From positions 1-64,000 of the forward strand of contig NZ_FNEV01000001.1 in assembly GCF_900100295.1 (NCBI RefSeq): DNA of 64,000 nt. Direction: 5' to 3'. The notes below the pieces were generated by a model. That model did no database searches and was not told where the DNA came from. It saw only the letters and a list, made by a program, of their open reading frames with translations. Each line of letters opens with the position of its first letter. The stretch's first letter is position 1. Made by a program: the position numbers and the translations under genes. Shown here piece by piece: positions 10,175 to 20,653 of this stretch. The stretch is from Salimicrobium halophilum. GTDB lineage: Bacteria; Bacillota; Bacilli; Bacillales; Halobacillaceae.

Positions 10175-10996
10175 ATGACACTGGACCTTAAGTGGATTTA
10201 TGAACTTATCATTTTACTGTATGGCCTGAGTCTGACCGGCTATTTCATAGATTTTATCCAGGGAGACCGGAGAGCGAATAGAATCGCTTTCTGGTTGCTT
10301 GGAATCGTCTGGATTTTACAGACATTCTTTTTGTTATCGCAGATTTTTATCAGGGATGATTTTCCTGTCATGACCGTTTATGACGGTCTTTATTTTTATG
10401 CCTGGATTCTTGTCACCTTTTCTCTCGTACTTAACAAACTGTTCCGTATCGATTTCATCATATTCTTCACGAATGTGATCGGATTTTCGGTCATGATCAT
10501 CCATCTGATGAGCAGGGCGTCGAATAGTATGGGACGCGGAGGGGTCGAACTCGTCAATGAAATGCTGGTCGTACACATTTCGCTTGCTATCATTTCATAC
10601 GGATTCTTCACCCTTTCTTTTATTTTCTCTGTTCTTTATCTATTGCAGTACCGCTGGTTGAAAAGCAAGAAATGGCGGAATCGCTTAGTGCGCTTAGGGG
10701 ATTTGGCGAAGCTTGAAAAGTTATCGTACTTATTCATCGTGCTCGCGGTCCCGCTTCTGCTGATCGCTATTGTACTGGGCGTCGTCTGGGGATACGTCTC
10801 CGAAGATGTCTTTTACTGGATGGATTTCAAAACAGTCGGCTCGATAATCGTCTTCATCGTTTATATGATCTGGCTGTTTCTGAAAGTGGTGCAGGGATAC
10901 CAGGGAAGACTTATTTCCATTTTCAACGTAGGAGCGTTCATGCTTCTATTGATCAACTTTTTTCTATTCAGTTCGTTATCGAACTTTCATTTTTAA
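10175..10996 (+). CDS. hemX: HemX, CcsA-like membrane protein
   Basis: Integral membrane protein of the cytochrome c assembly (CcsA/ResC-like) superfamily, 273 residues with about eight transmembrane helices. In B. subtilis the equivalent protein lowers the cellular amount of HemA. Conserved family features are the segment MTVYDGLYFYAWIL in the second quarter and the histidine in MLVVHISLAI. The start ATG 10175 follows AAAGGTGG. It lies 14 bases after hemA and 18 before hemC, as in Bacillus. Confidence 0.92.
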   Translation: MTLDLKWIYELIILLYGLSLTGYFIDFIQGDRRANRIAFWLLGIVWILQTFFLLSQIFIRDDFPVMTVYDGLYFYAWILVTFSLVLNKLFRIDFIIFFTNVIGFSVMIIHLMSRASNSMGRGGVELVNEMLVVHISLAIISYGFFTLSFIFSVLYLLQYRWLKSKKWRNRLVRLGDLAKLEKLSYLFIVLAVPLLLIAIVLGVVWGYVSEDVFYWMDFKTVGSIIVFIVYMIWLFLKVVQGYQGRLISIFNVGAFMLLLINFFLFSSLSNFHF

Positions 10997-11014
10997 CTTT
11001 TTAGGAGGACTATT

Positions 11015-11944
11015 ATGCGTAAAATCGTTATCGGATCAAGAAAGAGTCAATTAGCTATCAAACAGACGGAATGGGTGATTGATCAACTCAAGCGTATAGA
11101 TCCTTCTTATGAATTCGAAATCAAACGTATCTCTACGAGAGGCGATGAAATTCTGAACGTGACGCTATCGAAAGTCGGCGGCAAAGGGCTTTTCATCAAA
11201 GAGATCGAAAATGCTATGTTCGATAAGGATATCGATATGGCGGTTCATAGTATGAAGGATATGCCCGCTGTCGTGACAGAAGGGTTGTCGCTTGCATCTG
11301 TGCCGCTCCGTGAAGATCATAGAGATGCGTTCGTTTCGAATGATCACGTCACCTTGAAAGATCTGCCGGAGGGTGCCATCGTCGGTACCAGCAGTTTGAG
11401 ACGTTCCGCGCAGATCAAAGCCGTACGCCCGGACGTTGAGGTGAAATGGATTCGCGGAAACATCGATACCCGCTCGCGCAAACTGAGAGAAGAGGACTTC
11501 GACGCGATCGTTCTCGCTGCTGCCGGCTTGAAACGTATGGGCTGGACCGAAGAAGTCGTTACTGAATTCCTCGAACCGGATGTATGCGTGCCGGCTGTAG
11601 GCCAGGGAGCGCTCGCTATCCAGTGTCGTGATGAGGATGAAGAACTGAGAAACCTAGTGGCTCAGCTGAATCATGAGTATACAGAAGCGACCGTTGCTGC
11701 TGAACGTAAGTTTCTTCATGACCTGAACGGTGGGTGTCAGGTACCGATCGGAGGCTATGCGTACCGTGAAGGGGACGAATTTACTCTCTCGGCACTCGTC
11801 GGAACGCCGGACGGGGAAACCATTCTGCATGAAATCGTTTCAGGCAAGGATGCGATCGAGGTCGGTAAAGTTGCAGCGGATCTTCTGAGAGAGCGGGGAG
11901 CTGCGAAAATCATCGAAGATGCGAAAGAGGAGTATGACCAGTAA
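11015..11944 (+). CDS. hemC: Hydroxymethylbilane synthase (porphobilinogen deaminase)
   Basis: Joins four porphobilinogen units to hydroxymethylbilane. 309 residues, normal length. The N-terminal signature [16 protein letters not shown] is present, and Cys241 in [10 protein letters not shown] is the attachment site of the dipyrromethane cofactor. Active-site arginines lie in TSSLRR and WIRGNIDTR. The start follows TTAGGAGGAC. The TAA stop shares one base with the hemD start. Confidence 0.97.
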   Translation: MRKIVIGSRKSQLAIKQTEWVIDQLKRIDPSYEFEIKRISTRGDEILNVTLSKVGGKGLFIKEIENAMFDKDIDMAVHSMKDMPAVVTEGLSLASVPLREDHRDAFVSNDHVTLKDLPEGAIVGTSSLRRSAQIKAVRPDVEVKWIRGNIDTRSRKLREEDFDAIVLAAAGLKRMGWTEEVVTEFLEPDVCVPAVGQGALAIQCRDEDEELRNLVAQLNHEYTEATVAAERKFLHDLNGGCQVPIGGYAYREGDEFTLSALVGTPDGETILHEIVSGKDAIEVGKVAADLLRERGAAKIIEDAKEEYDQ

Positions 11945-12711
11945 TGTCCATGCTGCTCGGCAAAAGAGTGCTGATTACCCGGGCGGAGGAACAGTCGGGT
12001 AGCTTGAAGGAACGACTGGAAAGCAGAGGGGCAAAGACGCTGGTCGTCCCTCTGCTTACTTTTGTTAAAAGAAGAGATGCTCGCAATGCTCAAATTTTGA
12101 GCCAGCTTGATCAGTATGATTGGGTGATCATCACCAGTACAAACGGCGTGAGGTTCTATAAAGAATTAGTTGAGGAGTACATAGGCTACTTTCCGCCTCA
12201 TTTAACCTATGCCGCAGTCGGGAAGAAAACGGAACATGCGTTGAAGAAGGAAGGGCTCCATGTAGCGTTTGTGCCTTCTGAATTTACAGCGGAGGCACTG
12301 GTGGAAGAATGGTTGCCGAAACTGCATGAGGGCGAAAGGGTGCTGCACATCCGGGGAAATCGCTCAAGAGTTACCTTGCCTGAAGGAATGAAGAAGCAGC
12401 GTATTTCTTTCGATTCCATGACTGCGTATGATACGTTAATAGTTGAAGAGAATGGAAGCCGTTTGAGAGAAGTGTTCGAACATGGGGGAGTTGATGCTCT
12501 TACCTTTTTCAGTCCATCTCAAGTAGAAGCTTTCCTTGAACTGATCGGAAATCATTTCGAAGAAGCACTTCGAATCCCTTGTTTCTGTATCGGACCGACG
12601 ACAGAAAAACGTGCATCAGAAGCGGGGTTCCAAGAAGTCTACACCCCTTCGATTTATACAGCAGAAGCTCTTGTCGACAAAATGGAAGAGCATTTCAAAG
12701 AGAGAGGATGA
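11944..12711 (+). CDS. hemD: Uroporphyrinogen-III synthase
   Basis: Closes hydroxymethylbilane with inversion of ring D to give uroporphyrinogen III. 255 residues; this family has low sequence conservation, but the N-terminal [12 protein letters not shown], the central ITSTNGVRF and the C-terminal [13 protein letters not shown] patterns are clear. The ATG overlaps the hemC stop by one base (TAATG), and hemB begins 7 bases after its stop, so translation is coupled. Confidence 0.94.
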   Translation: MSMLLGKRVLITRAEEQSGSLKERLESRGAKTLVVPLLTFVKRRDARNAQILSQLDQYDWVIITSTNGVRFYKELVEEYIGYFPPHLTYAAVGKKTEHALKKEGLHVAFVPSEFTAEALVEEWLPKLHEGERVLHIRGNRSRVTLPEGMKKQRISFDSMTAYDTLIVEENGSRLREVFEHGGVDALTFFSPSQVEAFLELIGNHFEEALRIPCFCIGPTTEKRASEAGFQEVYTPSIYTAEALVDKMEEHFKERG

Positions 12712-12718
12712 CCCTGAC

Positions 12719-13696
12719 ATGACCAATGATTTCAAGAGACACAGAAGGCTCAGACAGACGCCTTCGATACGTTCTATGATAAGAGAGACCCATCTGAATC
12801 CTGAAGATTTCATTTTCCCTCTATTCGTCATAGAGGGGGCGAAAGACAACAATGACGTCCGGTCGATGCCAGGCGTGTACCAGGTGGCCTACGACAATCT
12901 GAAAGAAGAGATTGATGAAATCGTTGGACTCGGACTTACCTCGGTTATCGTATTCGGTGTACCGGAAGAGAAAGACCCATACGGAAAAGAAGCGTACCAT
13001 GATCACGGCATCGTCCAGGAGTCGATCCGTTTCATCAAAGAGTACGCTCCGGAATTGACGGTCGTCGCGGACACCTGTCTTTGTCAATACACAGACCATG
13101 GTCACTGCGGCGTGATAAGAGATGGCGTCATCGAAAATGATATGTCTCTGGAACTTCTCGCTAAGACGGCCGTCACTCAGGCAAAAGCTGGTGCAGACAT
13201 CATCGCACCATCGAACATGATGGATGGCTTCGTCGCGTACATCAGAAAAGCACTCGATGAAGAAGGATATCCGAACATTCCTATCATGTCTTATGCCGTC
13301 AAATATGCCTCTGCGTTTTACGGACCATTCCGGGATGCTGCTCACAGTGCCCCGCAATTCGGAGATCGCAAAGCGTATCAGATGGATCCTGCGAATCGTC
13401 TTGAGGCGAAAAGAGAAGTCGCATCGGACCTTGAGGAGGGTGCGGACTTCCTTATCGTGAAGCCGGCGCTCAGTTACCTTGATATCATGCGGGAGACGAG
13501 AGATAATTCAAACGTTCCGATCGTCGCTTATAACGTAAGCGGAGAATATTCGATGATCAAAGCGGCGGCCAAGGAAGGTTGGGTGGATGAGAAAGCGATC
13601 GTGACAGAGAAACTTCTCTCCATGAAGCGTGCCGGTGCAGATTTGATCGTAACGTATCATGCCAAAGATATGGCAAGATGGCTGAAAGAATCCTGA
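12719..13696 (+). CDS. hemB: Delta-aminolevulinic acid dehydratase (porphobilinogen synthase)
   Basis: Condenses two 5-aminolevulinate molecules to porphobilinogen. 325 residues. The two Schiff-base lysines lie in [15 protein letters not shown] and [12 protein letters not shown] cysteine-rich stretch [15 protein letters not shown] supplies metal ligands and indicates a zinc-using enzyme. The start ATG 12719 follows AGAGAGAGG by about 12 bases; hemD's stop is just upstream, so the gene depends on coupling. Confidence 0.97.
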   Translation: MTNDFKRHRRLRQTPSIRSMIRETHLNPEDFIFPLFVIEGAKDNNDVRSMPGVYQVAYDNLKEEIDEIVGLGLTSVIVFGVPEEKDPYGKEAYHDHGIVQESIRFIKEYAPELTVVADTCLCQYTDHGHCGVIRDGVIENDMSLELLAKTAVTQAKAGADIIAPSNMMDGFVAYIRKALDEEGYPNIPIMSYAVKYASAFYGPFRDAAHSAPQFGDRKAYQMDPANRLEAKREVASDLEEGADFLIVKPALSYLDIMRETRDNSNVPIVAYNVSGEYSMIKAAAKEGWVDEKAIVTEKLLSMKRAGADLIVTYHAKDMARWLKES

Positions 13697-13712
13697 TGAA
13701 GGTGGTGGCACA

Positions 13713-14999
13713 ATGAAGAATTTCGATAAATCCATTGAACAATTCAAAACAGCAGAACAAGTGATGCCGGGCGGGGTGAATTCTCCGGTCCGTGCTTTCA
13801 ATTCCGTGAAGATGGATCCGATTTTCATGGAAAAGGGAAAAGGATCGAAAATTACGGATATCGATGGCAATGAATATGTCGATTACGTCCTGAGCTGGGG
13901 GCCGCTCATCTTGGGGCATGCGAATGAACAGGTTGTCCAGTCATTGCAGGAAACGACGGCGAACGGGACAAGCTTCGGCACACCTACCGTGATGGAAAAC
14001 AAACTTGCAGAGCTCGTCATCGACCGCGTCCCATCGATTGAAATGGTGCGCATGGTGAACTCCGGGACGGAAGCTACGATGAGTGCATTGCGTGCGGCAC
14101 GTGGCTATACCGGAAGAAACAAAATCCTTAAATTCGTAGGGAACTACCACGGTCACGGTGATTCTCTATTGATCAAAGCCGGTTCCGGCGTTGCGACCCT
14201 AGGTCTGCCTGACTCTCCAGGCGTACCGGCATCTACGGCTGAAACGACGATCACCGTTCCTTATAACGACATGGAAAGCGTACGTTACGCATTTGAACAG
14301 TACGGAGACGATCTGGCTGCCGTCATCGTAGAGCCTGTTTCCGGGAACATGGGTGTCGTACCTCCGAGAAATGAATTTCTTCAGGAACTCAGAAATATCA
14401 CATCCGAGCATGGCACCGTCCTCATTTTCGACGAAGTGATGACCGGCTTCCGCGTCGGCTACAACAGTGCGCAAGGCCATTTCGGTGTGACCCCTGATAT
14501 GACTTGCCTAGGAAAAGTCATCGGTGGTGGTCTTCCGGTAGGCGCTTACGGCGGCAAACGTGAAATCATGGAAACTGTCGCTCCGACCGGCGATGTGTAT
14601 CAAGCCGGTACTCTATCCGGAAACCCGCTTGCTATGACAGCCGGGTATGAAACGTTGAAGCAGATGACCGAAGAAGAATACATTGCGATCGAGAAGAAGG
14701 TCGACCGCCTAATTGAAGGATATAAGGAAGCGGCAGAAGAGAACGACATCCCGCTTGCCGTCAATCGTGCAGGATCGATGGTCGGTGTCTTCTTCAACGA
14801 AAACGACGTCATCGATTTCGAAACGGCTTCGAACTCTGATACGGACCGCTTCGCTGCTTACTATCAGGGAATGATCGAGGAAGGGATTTTCTTGCCTCCA
14901 TCCCAATTCGAAGGGTTGTTCCTATCTACAGCTCATACCGATGAAGATATCGAGAAGACGATCGAAGCTGCGAAAAAAGTATTCGCCAAACTGAAATAA
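13713..14999 (+). CDS. hemL: Glutamate-1-semialdehyde 2,1-aminomutase
   Basis: PLP enzyme that converts glutamate-1-semialdehyde to 5-aminolevulinate, the product used by HemB. 428 residues. The PLP lysine is Lys268 in [13 protein letters not shown]; the N-terminal [12 protein letters not shown] and the FDEVMTGFR motif (cofactor aspartate) are typical. The start follows GAAGGTGGTGG. Last gene of the hem operon; a strong terminator begins 6 bases after its stop. Confidence 0.97.
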   Translation: MKNFDKSIEQFKTAEQVMPGGVNSPVRAFNSVKMDPIFMEKGKGSKITDIDGNEYVDYVLSWGPLILGHANEQVVQSLQETTANGTSFGTPTVMENKLAELVIDRVPSIEMVRMVNSGTEATMSALRAARGYTGRNKILKFVGNYHGHGDSLLIKAGSGVATLGLPDSPGVPASTAETTITVPYNDMESVRYAFEQYGDDLAAVIVEPVSGNMGVVPPRNEFLQELRNITSEHGTVLIFDEVMTGFRVGYNSAQGHFGVTPDMTCLGKVIGGGLPVGAYGGKREIMETVAPTGDVYQAGTLSGNPLAMTAGYETLKQMTEEEYIAIEKKVDRLIEGYKEAAEENDIPLAVNRAGSMVGVFFNENDVIDFETASNSDTDRFAAYYQGMIEEGIFLPPSQFEGLFLSTAHTDEDIEKTIEAAKKVFAKLK

Positions 15000-15005
15000 A
15001 GTGTC

Positions 15006-15042
15006 AGCCGGGGTTCCTTAGATAAGGAATCCCGGCTTTTTT
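15006..15042 (+). terminator. Intrinsic terminator of the hem operon
   Basis: Stem AGCCGGGGTTCCTTA / TAAGGAATCCCGGCT with a 1-3 base loop and a six-T tail. Confidence 0.92.
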
Positions 15043-15063
15043 CGTGGCGAGCTCCTTTATGTT

Positions 15064-15092
15064 TCATATCTTCCTTTTTACTTTCATAGAAT
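15064..15092 (+). promoter_or_regulatory. Candidate sigma-E promoter of spoVID
   Basis: TCATATC (15064-15070), 14-bp spacer, CATAGAAT (15085-15092) resembles the sigma-E consensus (-35 KMATATW, -10 CATACAHT). It lies 60 bases before the spoVID start, and spoVID is a sigma-E gene in B. subtilis. Confidence 0.5.
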
Positions 15093-15151
15093 ATAAAGAC
15101 TATGAATGTTCTATCCGGTATGTGATGGAACGAAAACAGGGAGGAAAAAAC

Positions 15152-16087
15152 TTGGCTAACAACTATCACATTTTTATCGATGAATCTTTGGCATTTCCAT
15201 CAGGTACAGGAGCAGAAGAGCTGGTGGCCATCTCTATTCAGCCGGAAGTGAGCGTGGACTATAGTGAAGAGCGTTGTAAGATTGAGGGAAAAGTAGTGTT
15301 GCAGGGGGAGTTCGTTCCTGTTTCTTTGGAAGAAGACTACGAGAGGCGAGCGCTTCCGGAGTTATCCTTCGTCGAAGGCAGTCACTTCGAACACCATATT
15401 CCTTTGGAGATTGATATACCTATGGAGAAAGTGGAAGAACGTGAAGAAGTGAATGTAGATATCCACGCGTTCGACTATGAATTGCCGGAGCCAGGCAGAA
15501 TCGTTTTCCATTCCGATTTCGAAGTGAGCGGCGTCAAAGCAGAAGAGAAACAGGAACCGCCACAAGAGACGATAGAAAACTGGAGTACTCCTACTTACTA
15601 CGAGCGTAGTCTTCAAAAGGAAGAAGTTTTGGACGAGGAAGTGGAAGAGGAAACGGAAGAAGAGATTCCCTGGGAAGAGACGACCATTCTTGAAGCGGAT
15701 GAACCTGAAGAGAAAGCTATGCCTGTCCGGGTAGAAAAGAAAGAACCCGTAGAGGAACTGGAACCTGAACCGGAGGATGTAGAAGTGAATGCACCACCCC
15801 GGGATGAAAACGCAATGGAGATGGAAGAGGGCGAGGTCCCGGTAATGGAAGAGACTGATGAAAAGGATGAAAATGAAGAAAAAGAAGGGAAGTGGCAGGA
15901 TATTTTCACGACGGTTTTTCAGAAGCGGGAAACAAGTTATTCGAAAATGAAGTTATATATTGTACAGGGCGAGGAAACACTGGAAACCATTGCCGAAGAT
16001 TACGAAGTACCTGTCAAAGATCTGAAAAAGTGGAACAAGCAAAAAGAAACGCTTGAAGCAGGAGATATCATCTATATTTTTTCGTGA
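15152..16087 (+). CDS. spoVID: Spore coat morphogenetic protein SpoVID (LysM domain)
   Basis: SpoVID encases the forespore and recruits SafA-dependent inner-coat proteins. 311 residues: an N-terminal beta-rich SpoVID domain (about 1-130), a very acidic low-complexity middle (about 150-255, rich in Glu and Pro), and a C-terminal LysM domain (about 265-311, YIVQGEETLETIAEDYEV). I start at TTG 15152, 7 bases after GGGAGG, which aligns with the known family N-terminus; a GTG at 15044 would add 36 unrelated residues and overlap the promoter. B. subtilis has ysxE next; here it is absent. Confidence 0.88.
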   Translation: MANNYHIFIDESLAFPSGTGAEELVAISIQPEVSVDYSEERCKIEGKVVLQGEFVPVSLEEDYERRALPELSFVEGSHFEHHIPLEIDIPMEKVEEREEVNVDIHAFDYELPEPGRIVFHSDFEVSGVKAEEKQEPPQETIENWSTPTYYERSLQKEEVLDEEVEEETEEEIPWEETTILEADEPEEKAMPVRVEKKEPVEELEPEPEDVEVNAPPRDENAMEMEEGEVPVMEETDEKDENEEKEGKWQDIFTTVFQKRETSYSKMKLYIVQGEETLETIAEDYEVPVKDLKKWNKQKETLEAGDIIYIFS

Positions 16088-16088
16088 C

Positions 16089-16277
16089 TTAGATCCATTT
16101 GAAATAAAAAGCGAGATAGAGACAGACGAATACACCCGTCAGGAAAACATCAAGGGTAGTAGGGACGATGAGCGTGCGGATGATCTGATAGATCGTGATC
16201 GGCAAGAGGGCTTTTTCCAACTTGAATAAGCCGTGGCGGCACCAGGGAGGAAGACGGTACCTATACATTCTGCTCAT
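16089..16277 (-). CDS. Small membrane protein of 62 residues, function unknown
   Basis: A short protein with an N-terminal basic and aromatic head (YRYRLPPWCRHG, with one Cys) and two hydrophobic stretches (about 24-38 and 42-60). The minus-strand start is preceded by AAAGGAG at good spacing, so it is probably translated. It is convergent with spoVID, one base beyond its stop, and stands where ysxE would be. I do not recognise a characterised family. Confidence 0.6.
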   Translation of the reverse strand: MSRMYRYRLPPWCRHGLFKLEKALLPITIYQIIRTLIVPTTLDVFLTGVFVCLYLAFYFKWI

Positions 16278-16301
16278 AATTAGGCTCCTTTCAACTTTTC
16301 G

Positions 16302-16331
16302 TTGACTAGACCTGCCATGTTTCTATACAAT
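16302..16331 (+). promoter_or_regulatory. Sigma-A promoter of the valS T-box transcript
   Basis: TTGACT (16302-16307), 18-bp spacer, TACAAT (16326-16331). The predicted transcript start near 16338 leads straight into the T-box leader. Confidence 0.75.
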
Positions 16332-16337
16332 ATGTAA

Positions 16338-16592
16338 TATAACGTGAATATGTGAACTGCAAAGATGGAGAAGAGTATGTCTATATGTTTCTTAGAGAGG
16401 AAAACGGATGCTGGAAGTTTTCTAAACCCCTGTAGACAGAAGGTAGCTCTATTAGCAGCTTTTCTGAACGAGTAGTAGGAAAAGCCGGCCCCGGACCGTT
16501 ATGACCGAATGAAGTGTACAGAGTCATTCTGTAAATTAAGGTGGTACCACGGAATCGAACCCTTTCGTCCTTAGCTGGAGGAAAGGGTTTTT
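16338..16592 (+). promoter_or_regulatory. T-box riboswitch, valine-tRNA specific
   Basis: Leader RNA that reads the charging state of tRNA-Val. The conserved opening AAAGATGGAGAAGAGTA (from about 16360) begins stem I, whose upper part pairs TGTCTA with TAGACA and GAAAAC with GTTTTC. The specifier loop GAAGGTAG contains GTA (16443-16445), a valine codon. The T-box AAGGTGGTACCACGG (16538-16552) pairs with the uncharged acceptor end to form the antiterminator. The competing terminator is AACCCTTTC / GAAAGGGTT with a T-run (16558-16592). Uncharged tRNA-Val should allow read-through into valS. Confidence 0.95.
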
Positions 16593-16619
16593 TGTATGGA
16601 AAAAGAGGAGGGTGTCTGA

Positions 16620-19256
16620 ATGAAAGATATAGAAATGTCTACGAAATACGATCCGAATGAAGTCGAGAAGGATCGTTATCAGTTCTGGATCGACGGAAAA
16701 TACTTCGAAGCAGAAGGCGCAGGCGAGAAGGAGCCGTATACGGTTGTCATCCCGCCGCCGAACGTAACAGGGAAGCTCCACCTGGGGCATGCCTGGGATA
16801 CGACACTTCAGGATATCATTACGCGCGTGAAGCGTATGCAGGGCTATGATGTGCTGTGGCTTCCGGGTATGGACCACGCCGGAATCGCTACGCAGGCGAA
16901 AGTGGAAGCGAAATTGAAGGAGCAGGGCACGTCCCGCTACGACCTCGGCCGGGAACAGTTCCTCGAGAAGTCGTGGGAATGGAAAGAGGAGTATGCCGAC
17001 TTCATCCGTTCCCAGTGGGAAAAGCTCGGACTCGGTCTTGATTACTCCAGAGAACGGTTCACGCTCGATAGCGGCTTGTCGGATGCAGTGAAAGAAGTGT
17101 TCGTCCGCCTTTATGAAAAGGATCTCATTTACAGAGGCCAATATATCATCAACTGGGACCCTGATACGCAGACGGCTCTGTCTGATATCGAAGTGGAATA
17201 TAAAGACGTGCAGGGTGCTTTCTATCATATGAAATATCCGTTGAAGGATGAGGAAGGTACGATTGCGATTGCAACGACCCGACCGGAAACGATGCTAGGA
17301 GATACGGCAATCGCTGTGCATCCGGAAGATGAGCGCTACAAGCATTTGATCGGTAAAAAAGCCGTCCTTCCGGTCATCGGCAGAGAACTCGACATCGTCG
17401 CTGATGACTATGTGGATCAGGAGTTCGGTTCCGGTGCTGTGAAGATCACACCGGCTCACGATCCGAATGACTTCGAAATCGGAAACCGTCATGATCTGGA
17501 GCGTGTCCTCGTCATGAACGAAGATGGCACGATGAATGAGAATGCCGGTAAGTATCAGGGCATGGATCGTTTCGCTTGCCGTAAGCAGCTCGTGAAAGAT
17601 CTTCAGGAAGAAGGCGTGCTGTTCGAGATCGAAGAACATATGCATTCCGTCGGTCACTCAGAACGCAGCGGTGCTGTCGTGGAGCCGTACTTGTCTACAC
17701 AGTGGTTCGTCAACATGGAGCCGCTCGCAAAGACGGCGGTCGACCAGCAGAAAACAGACGACAAGGTGAATTTCGTTCCTGACCGTTTCGAGAAGACATA
17801 CTTGAACTGGATGGAGAATATCCGTGACTGGTGTATTTCGAGACAGCTATGGTGGGGACATCGTATTCCTGCCTGGTATCACAAAGAGACCGGCGAAGTA
17901 TATGTCGGAAAAGAGGCGCCGGAAGACGTAGAGAACTGGAAACAGGATGAAGATGTGCTCGATACGTGGTTCTCTTCCGCGCTGTGGCCTTTCTCCACAA
18001 TGGGATGGCCCGACGAGGACAATGAAGATTTCAAACGTTACTTCCCGACCAACGCTCTTGTTACGGGATATGACATCATCTTCTTCTGGGTCAGCCGCAT
18101 GATTTTCCAATCGATCGAATTCACCGACCGCCGTCCGTTTGAGGATGTATTGATCCATGGACTCGTTCGTGACGGTGAAGGTCGGAAGATGAGTAAATCC
18201 CTCGGTAACGGTGTGGATCCGATGGATGTCATCGATAAATACGGAGCAGATTCTCTTCGTTACCTGCTTTCTACAAGCTCCGCTCCAGGTCAGGATATGC
18301 GTTTTACCTGGGAGAAAGTAGAGGCTACGTGGAACTTCGCCAATAAAATCTGGAACGCTTCCCGTTTCGCATTGATGAATATGGGAGAGCTCCGTTATGA
18401 AGATATCGATATAACGAAGAATAGATCGGTCGCCGATGACTGGATTCTGACCAGATTGAACGAAACCATCGAGAAAGTGACGAAGAACGTCGATCATTAT
18501 GACTTCGGGGAAGCAGGACGTCACCTTTATAACTTCATCTGGGATGACTTCTGTGATTGGTATATCGAAATGGCGAAGCTTCCTTTATACAGCGAAGATG
18601 AAGAGCGGATCCATACGACGCGTTCGGTTCTAGCTTACACGCTCGACCGTACGATGCGCATGCTACATCCGTTCATGCCGTTCCTTACAGAAGAAATCTG
18701 GCAGCACCTTCCTCATAAGGGAGAGTCGATTACGGTAAGCGAATGGCCGGTAGCTGATGCCACGCTCGACAATAAGCAGGCGGTTACAGAGATGGAGCGT
18801 CTTGTATCCATCATCCGCTCTGTACGTAACATTCGAGCTGAAGTGGATACGCCGATGTCCAAGCAGATCAAGCTGATTATCCAGGCAGAAAGCGAAGATG
18901 TCGTGAAAGAACTCGAAGGGAACCGCAACTACCTCGAGAAGTTCTGTAACCCGAGTGAACTTACGATCGCTACTGAGGTCGATGTTCCAGATAAAGCGAT
19001 GTCCTCTGTGGTCACTGGTGCGTCCCTCTACTTGCCTCTGGAAGGGTTGATGAACCTTGAGGATGAAATCGCACGCCTGGAGAAAGAGCGCGAGAAATGG
19101 GACAAAGAAGTGAAGCTTGTCCAGGGCAAACTGTCGAATGAAAGGTTCGTCGAAAAAGCTCCTGCCCATATTGTCGATGCCGAGAAAGAAAAAGAAGCGG
19201 ATTATCTAGACAAACGGGCGAAAGTGGAAGCACGAATCGAAGAACTGAAGGCGTAA
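16620..19256 (+). CDS. valS: Valine-tRNA ligase
   Basis: Class I aminoacyl-tRNA synthetase charging tRNA-Val. 878 residues. HIGH motif in [13 protein letters not shown] (about 45-57), editing domain inserted in the Rossmann fold (about 190-340), KMSKS at 523-527, anticodon-binding domain (about 600-750) and a C-terminal coiled coil (about 805-878). The start ATG 16620 follows GGAGGG by 8 bases; an in-frame ATG at 16635 has no ribosome site. Controlled by the T-box directly upstream. Confidence 0.98.
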   Translation: MKDIEMSTKYDPNEVEKDRYQFWIDGKYFEAEGAGEKEPYTVVIPPPNVTGKLHLGHAWDTTLQDIITRVKRMQGYDVLWLPGMDHAGIATQAKVEAKLKEQGTSRYDLGREQFLEKSWEWKEEYADFIRSQWEKLGLGLDYSRERFTLDSGLSDAVKEVFVRLYEKDLIYRGQYIINWDPDTQTALSDIEVEYKDVQGAFYHMKYPLKDEEGTIAIATTRPETMLGDTAIAVHPEDERYKHLIGKKAVLPVIGRELDIVADDYVDQEFGSGAVKITPAHDPNDFEIGNRHDLERVLVMNEDGTMNENAGKYQGMDRFACRKQLVKDLQEEGVLFEIEEHMHSVGHSERSGAVVEPYLSTQWFVNMEPLAKTAVDQQKTDDKVNFVPDRFEKTYLNWMENIRDWCISRQLWWGHRIPAWYHKETGEVYVGKEAPEDVENWKQDEDVLDTWFSSALWPFSTMGWPDEDNEDFKRYFPTNALVTGYDIIFFWVSRMIFQSIEFTDRRPFEDVLIHGLVRDGEGRKMSKSLGNGVDPMDVIDKYGADSLRYLLSTSSAPGQDMRFTWEKVEATWNFANKIWNASRFALMNMGELRYEDIDITKNRSVADDWILTRLNETIEKVTKNVDHYDFGEAGRHLYNFIWDDFCDWYIEMAKLPLYSEDEERIHTTRSVLAYTLDRTMRMLHPFMPFLTEEIWQHLPHKGESITVSEWPVADATLDNKQAVTEMERLVSIIRSVRNIRAEVDTPMSKQIKLIIQAESEDVVKELEGNRNYLEKFCNPSELTIATEVDVPDKAMSSVVTGASLYLPLEGLMNLEDEIARLEKEREKWDKEVKLVQGKLSNERFVEKAPAHIVDAEKEKEADYLDKRAKVEARIEELKA

Positions 19257-19279
19257 GGAAAGTAGTATAGATGTTAGTC

Positions 19280-19312
19280 AAAAAGGGCACCGGCTTTAGA
19301 GGTGCTCTTTTT
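19280..19312 (+). terminator. Intrinsic terminator between valS and folC
   Basis: Stem AAAAGGGCACC / GAGGTGCTCTTTT with a T-run; loop GGCTTTA. Confidence 0.82.
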
Positions 19313-19330
19313 AATAGGAAGGGGTAGACG

Positions 19331-20602
19331 ATGAATAAGACGGATGCGCTCGACTGGATTCACAGCCGGAGCAAATTCAAGATCAAACCGGGACTGGAAC
19401 GGATGGAGTGGATGGCCGACAAACTGGGGCATCCGGAAAAGAAAGTACCGGCTATACACGTGGCAGGCACGAATGGGAAAGGGTCGACTACATCTTTTTT
19501 GCGGAACCTGCTCCAAAAGCAAGGCTACGTGACAGGGACCTTCACTTCCCCTTATATTACGCATTTCAATGAGCGGATCAGTATAAACGGGGGTCCGATT
19601 TCTGATGAAGACCTTATACATATGGTCGAGAAAGTGAAACCGCTGGTGGAAGAAGCGACAGAACTTCCGATCGGAGAACCGACGGAATTCGAAGTAATCA
19701 CGATGATGAGCTTTCTGTACTTTGAGGAGCAAGCGGTGGACGTCATGGTGATTGAAACAGGCCTCGGAGGGCTGTACGATTCGACGAACATCATTACTCC
19801 CGCTCTTTCAATCATTACGAATATAGGACTCGACCATCAGGATATTCTCGGGGAAAGTTACTCTGAGATTGCCACGCAGAAAGCCGGAATCATTAAAGAG
19901 GGTGTGCCTGTCGTAAGCGGAGTGGAACAACCAGAAGCTAGAGCGGTGATAGTAGAGACAGCAGAAAAATTTTTGGCATCCCTTTATCAATTAAATGAAG
20001 ACTTTTTTGTGAAGAGTGAAGAAGCTGCTACTTTTGTGTATCAGTTTCAAACAGAGGAGCACTATGAGCTCACGATGATCGGGGAGCATCAAAAGAAGAA
20101 CGCTTCTCTTGCTGTTACAGCCATCGAGCTTCTGAAAAAGCAAGGATGGAACATGGATCGGACGCTTTACGCCCAAGCACTCTTTGAAACGAAATGGCCG
20201 GGGAGGATGGAAGTGATCCGGGAAGAACCACTTACGCTGCTCGATGGGGCGCATAACTTTGAAGGTACGATCGCTCTTGTGGAAACGTTGAAAAAACAAT
20301 ACGCAGACAAGCGGATCCTTGTCATTTATGGTGCCATTCACGGAAAACCGGTCAAGGAAATGATCGGATTGATACGTGAAGTGGCAGAAGAAATTGCTGT
20401 CGTTTCTTTCGAATTTCCGAAAGCACTTCAGAAACAAGATTATCATTTCATAGATGCTTCTCTCACGTATTATACGAGGGGAAAAGACGCTTATGAGGCG
20501 TTTCGACAATCGTATAGGAAAAACGACATCATCCTATGTACCGGGTCTCTTTATTTTATTTCCGAAATAAGGAAATATATTGAACCCTATGATGGATTAT
20601 GA
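19331..20602 (+). CDS. folC: Bifunctional folylpolyglutamate synthase / dihydrofolate synthase
   Basis: Adds glutamate to dihydropteroate and to reduced folates, keeping them in the cell. 423 residues, Mur ligase-like fold. P-loop GTNGKGST (46-53), then FTSPYITHFNERI (omega and folate-binding region), ETGLGGLYDSTN, and the C-terminal-domain motif LLDGAHNFEG. The start ATG 19331 follows GGAAGGGG. It is followed after 51 bases by a diguanylate cyclase gene. Confidence 0.96.
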   Translation: MNKTDALDWIHSRSKFKIKPGLERMEWMADKLGHPEKKVPAIHVAGTNGKGSTTSFLRNLLQKQGYVTGTFTSPYITHFNERISINGGPISDEDLIHMVEKVKPLVEEATELPIGEPTEFEVITMMSFLYFEEQAVDVMVIETGLGGLYDSTNIITPALSIITNIGLDHQDILGESYSEIATQKAGIIKEGVPVVSGVEQPEARAVIVETAEKFLASLYQLNEDFFVKSEEAATFVYQFQTEEHYELTMIGEHQKKNASLAVTAIELLKKQGWNMDRTLYAQALFETKWPGRMEVIREEPLTLLDGAHNFEGTIALVETLKKQYADKRILVIYGAIHGKPVKEMIGLIREVAEEIAVVSFEFPKALQKQDYHFIDASLTYYTRGKDAYEAFRQSYRKNDIILCTGSLYFISEIRKYIEPYDGL

Positions 20603-20607
20603 TAGAT

Positions 20608-20613
20608 TATAAT
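20608..20613 (+). promoter_or_regulatory. Possible -10 box of the diguanylate cyclase gene
   Basis: A perfect TATAAT in the 51-bp gap after folC, 40 bases before the next start. No -35 of correct spacing was found, and there is no terminator after folC, so read-through is also possible. Confidence 0.35.
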
Positions 20614-20653
20614 TATCTGACAAATTCAAAAATGAGAGAGGGAGCGTTGAACG

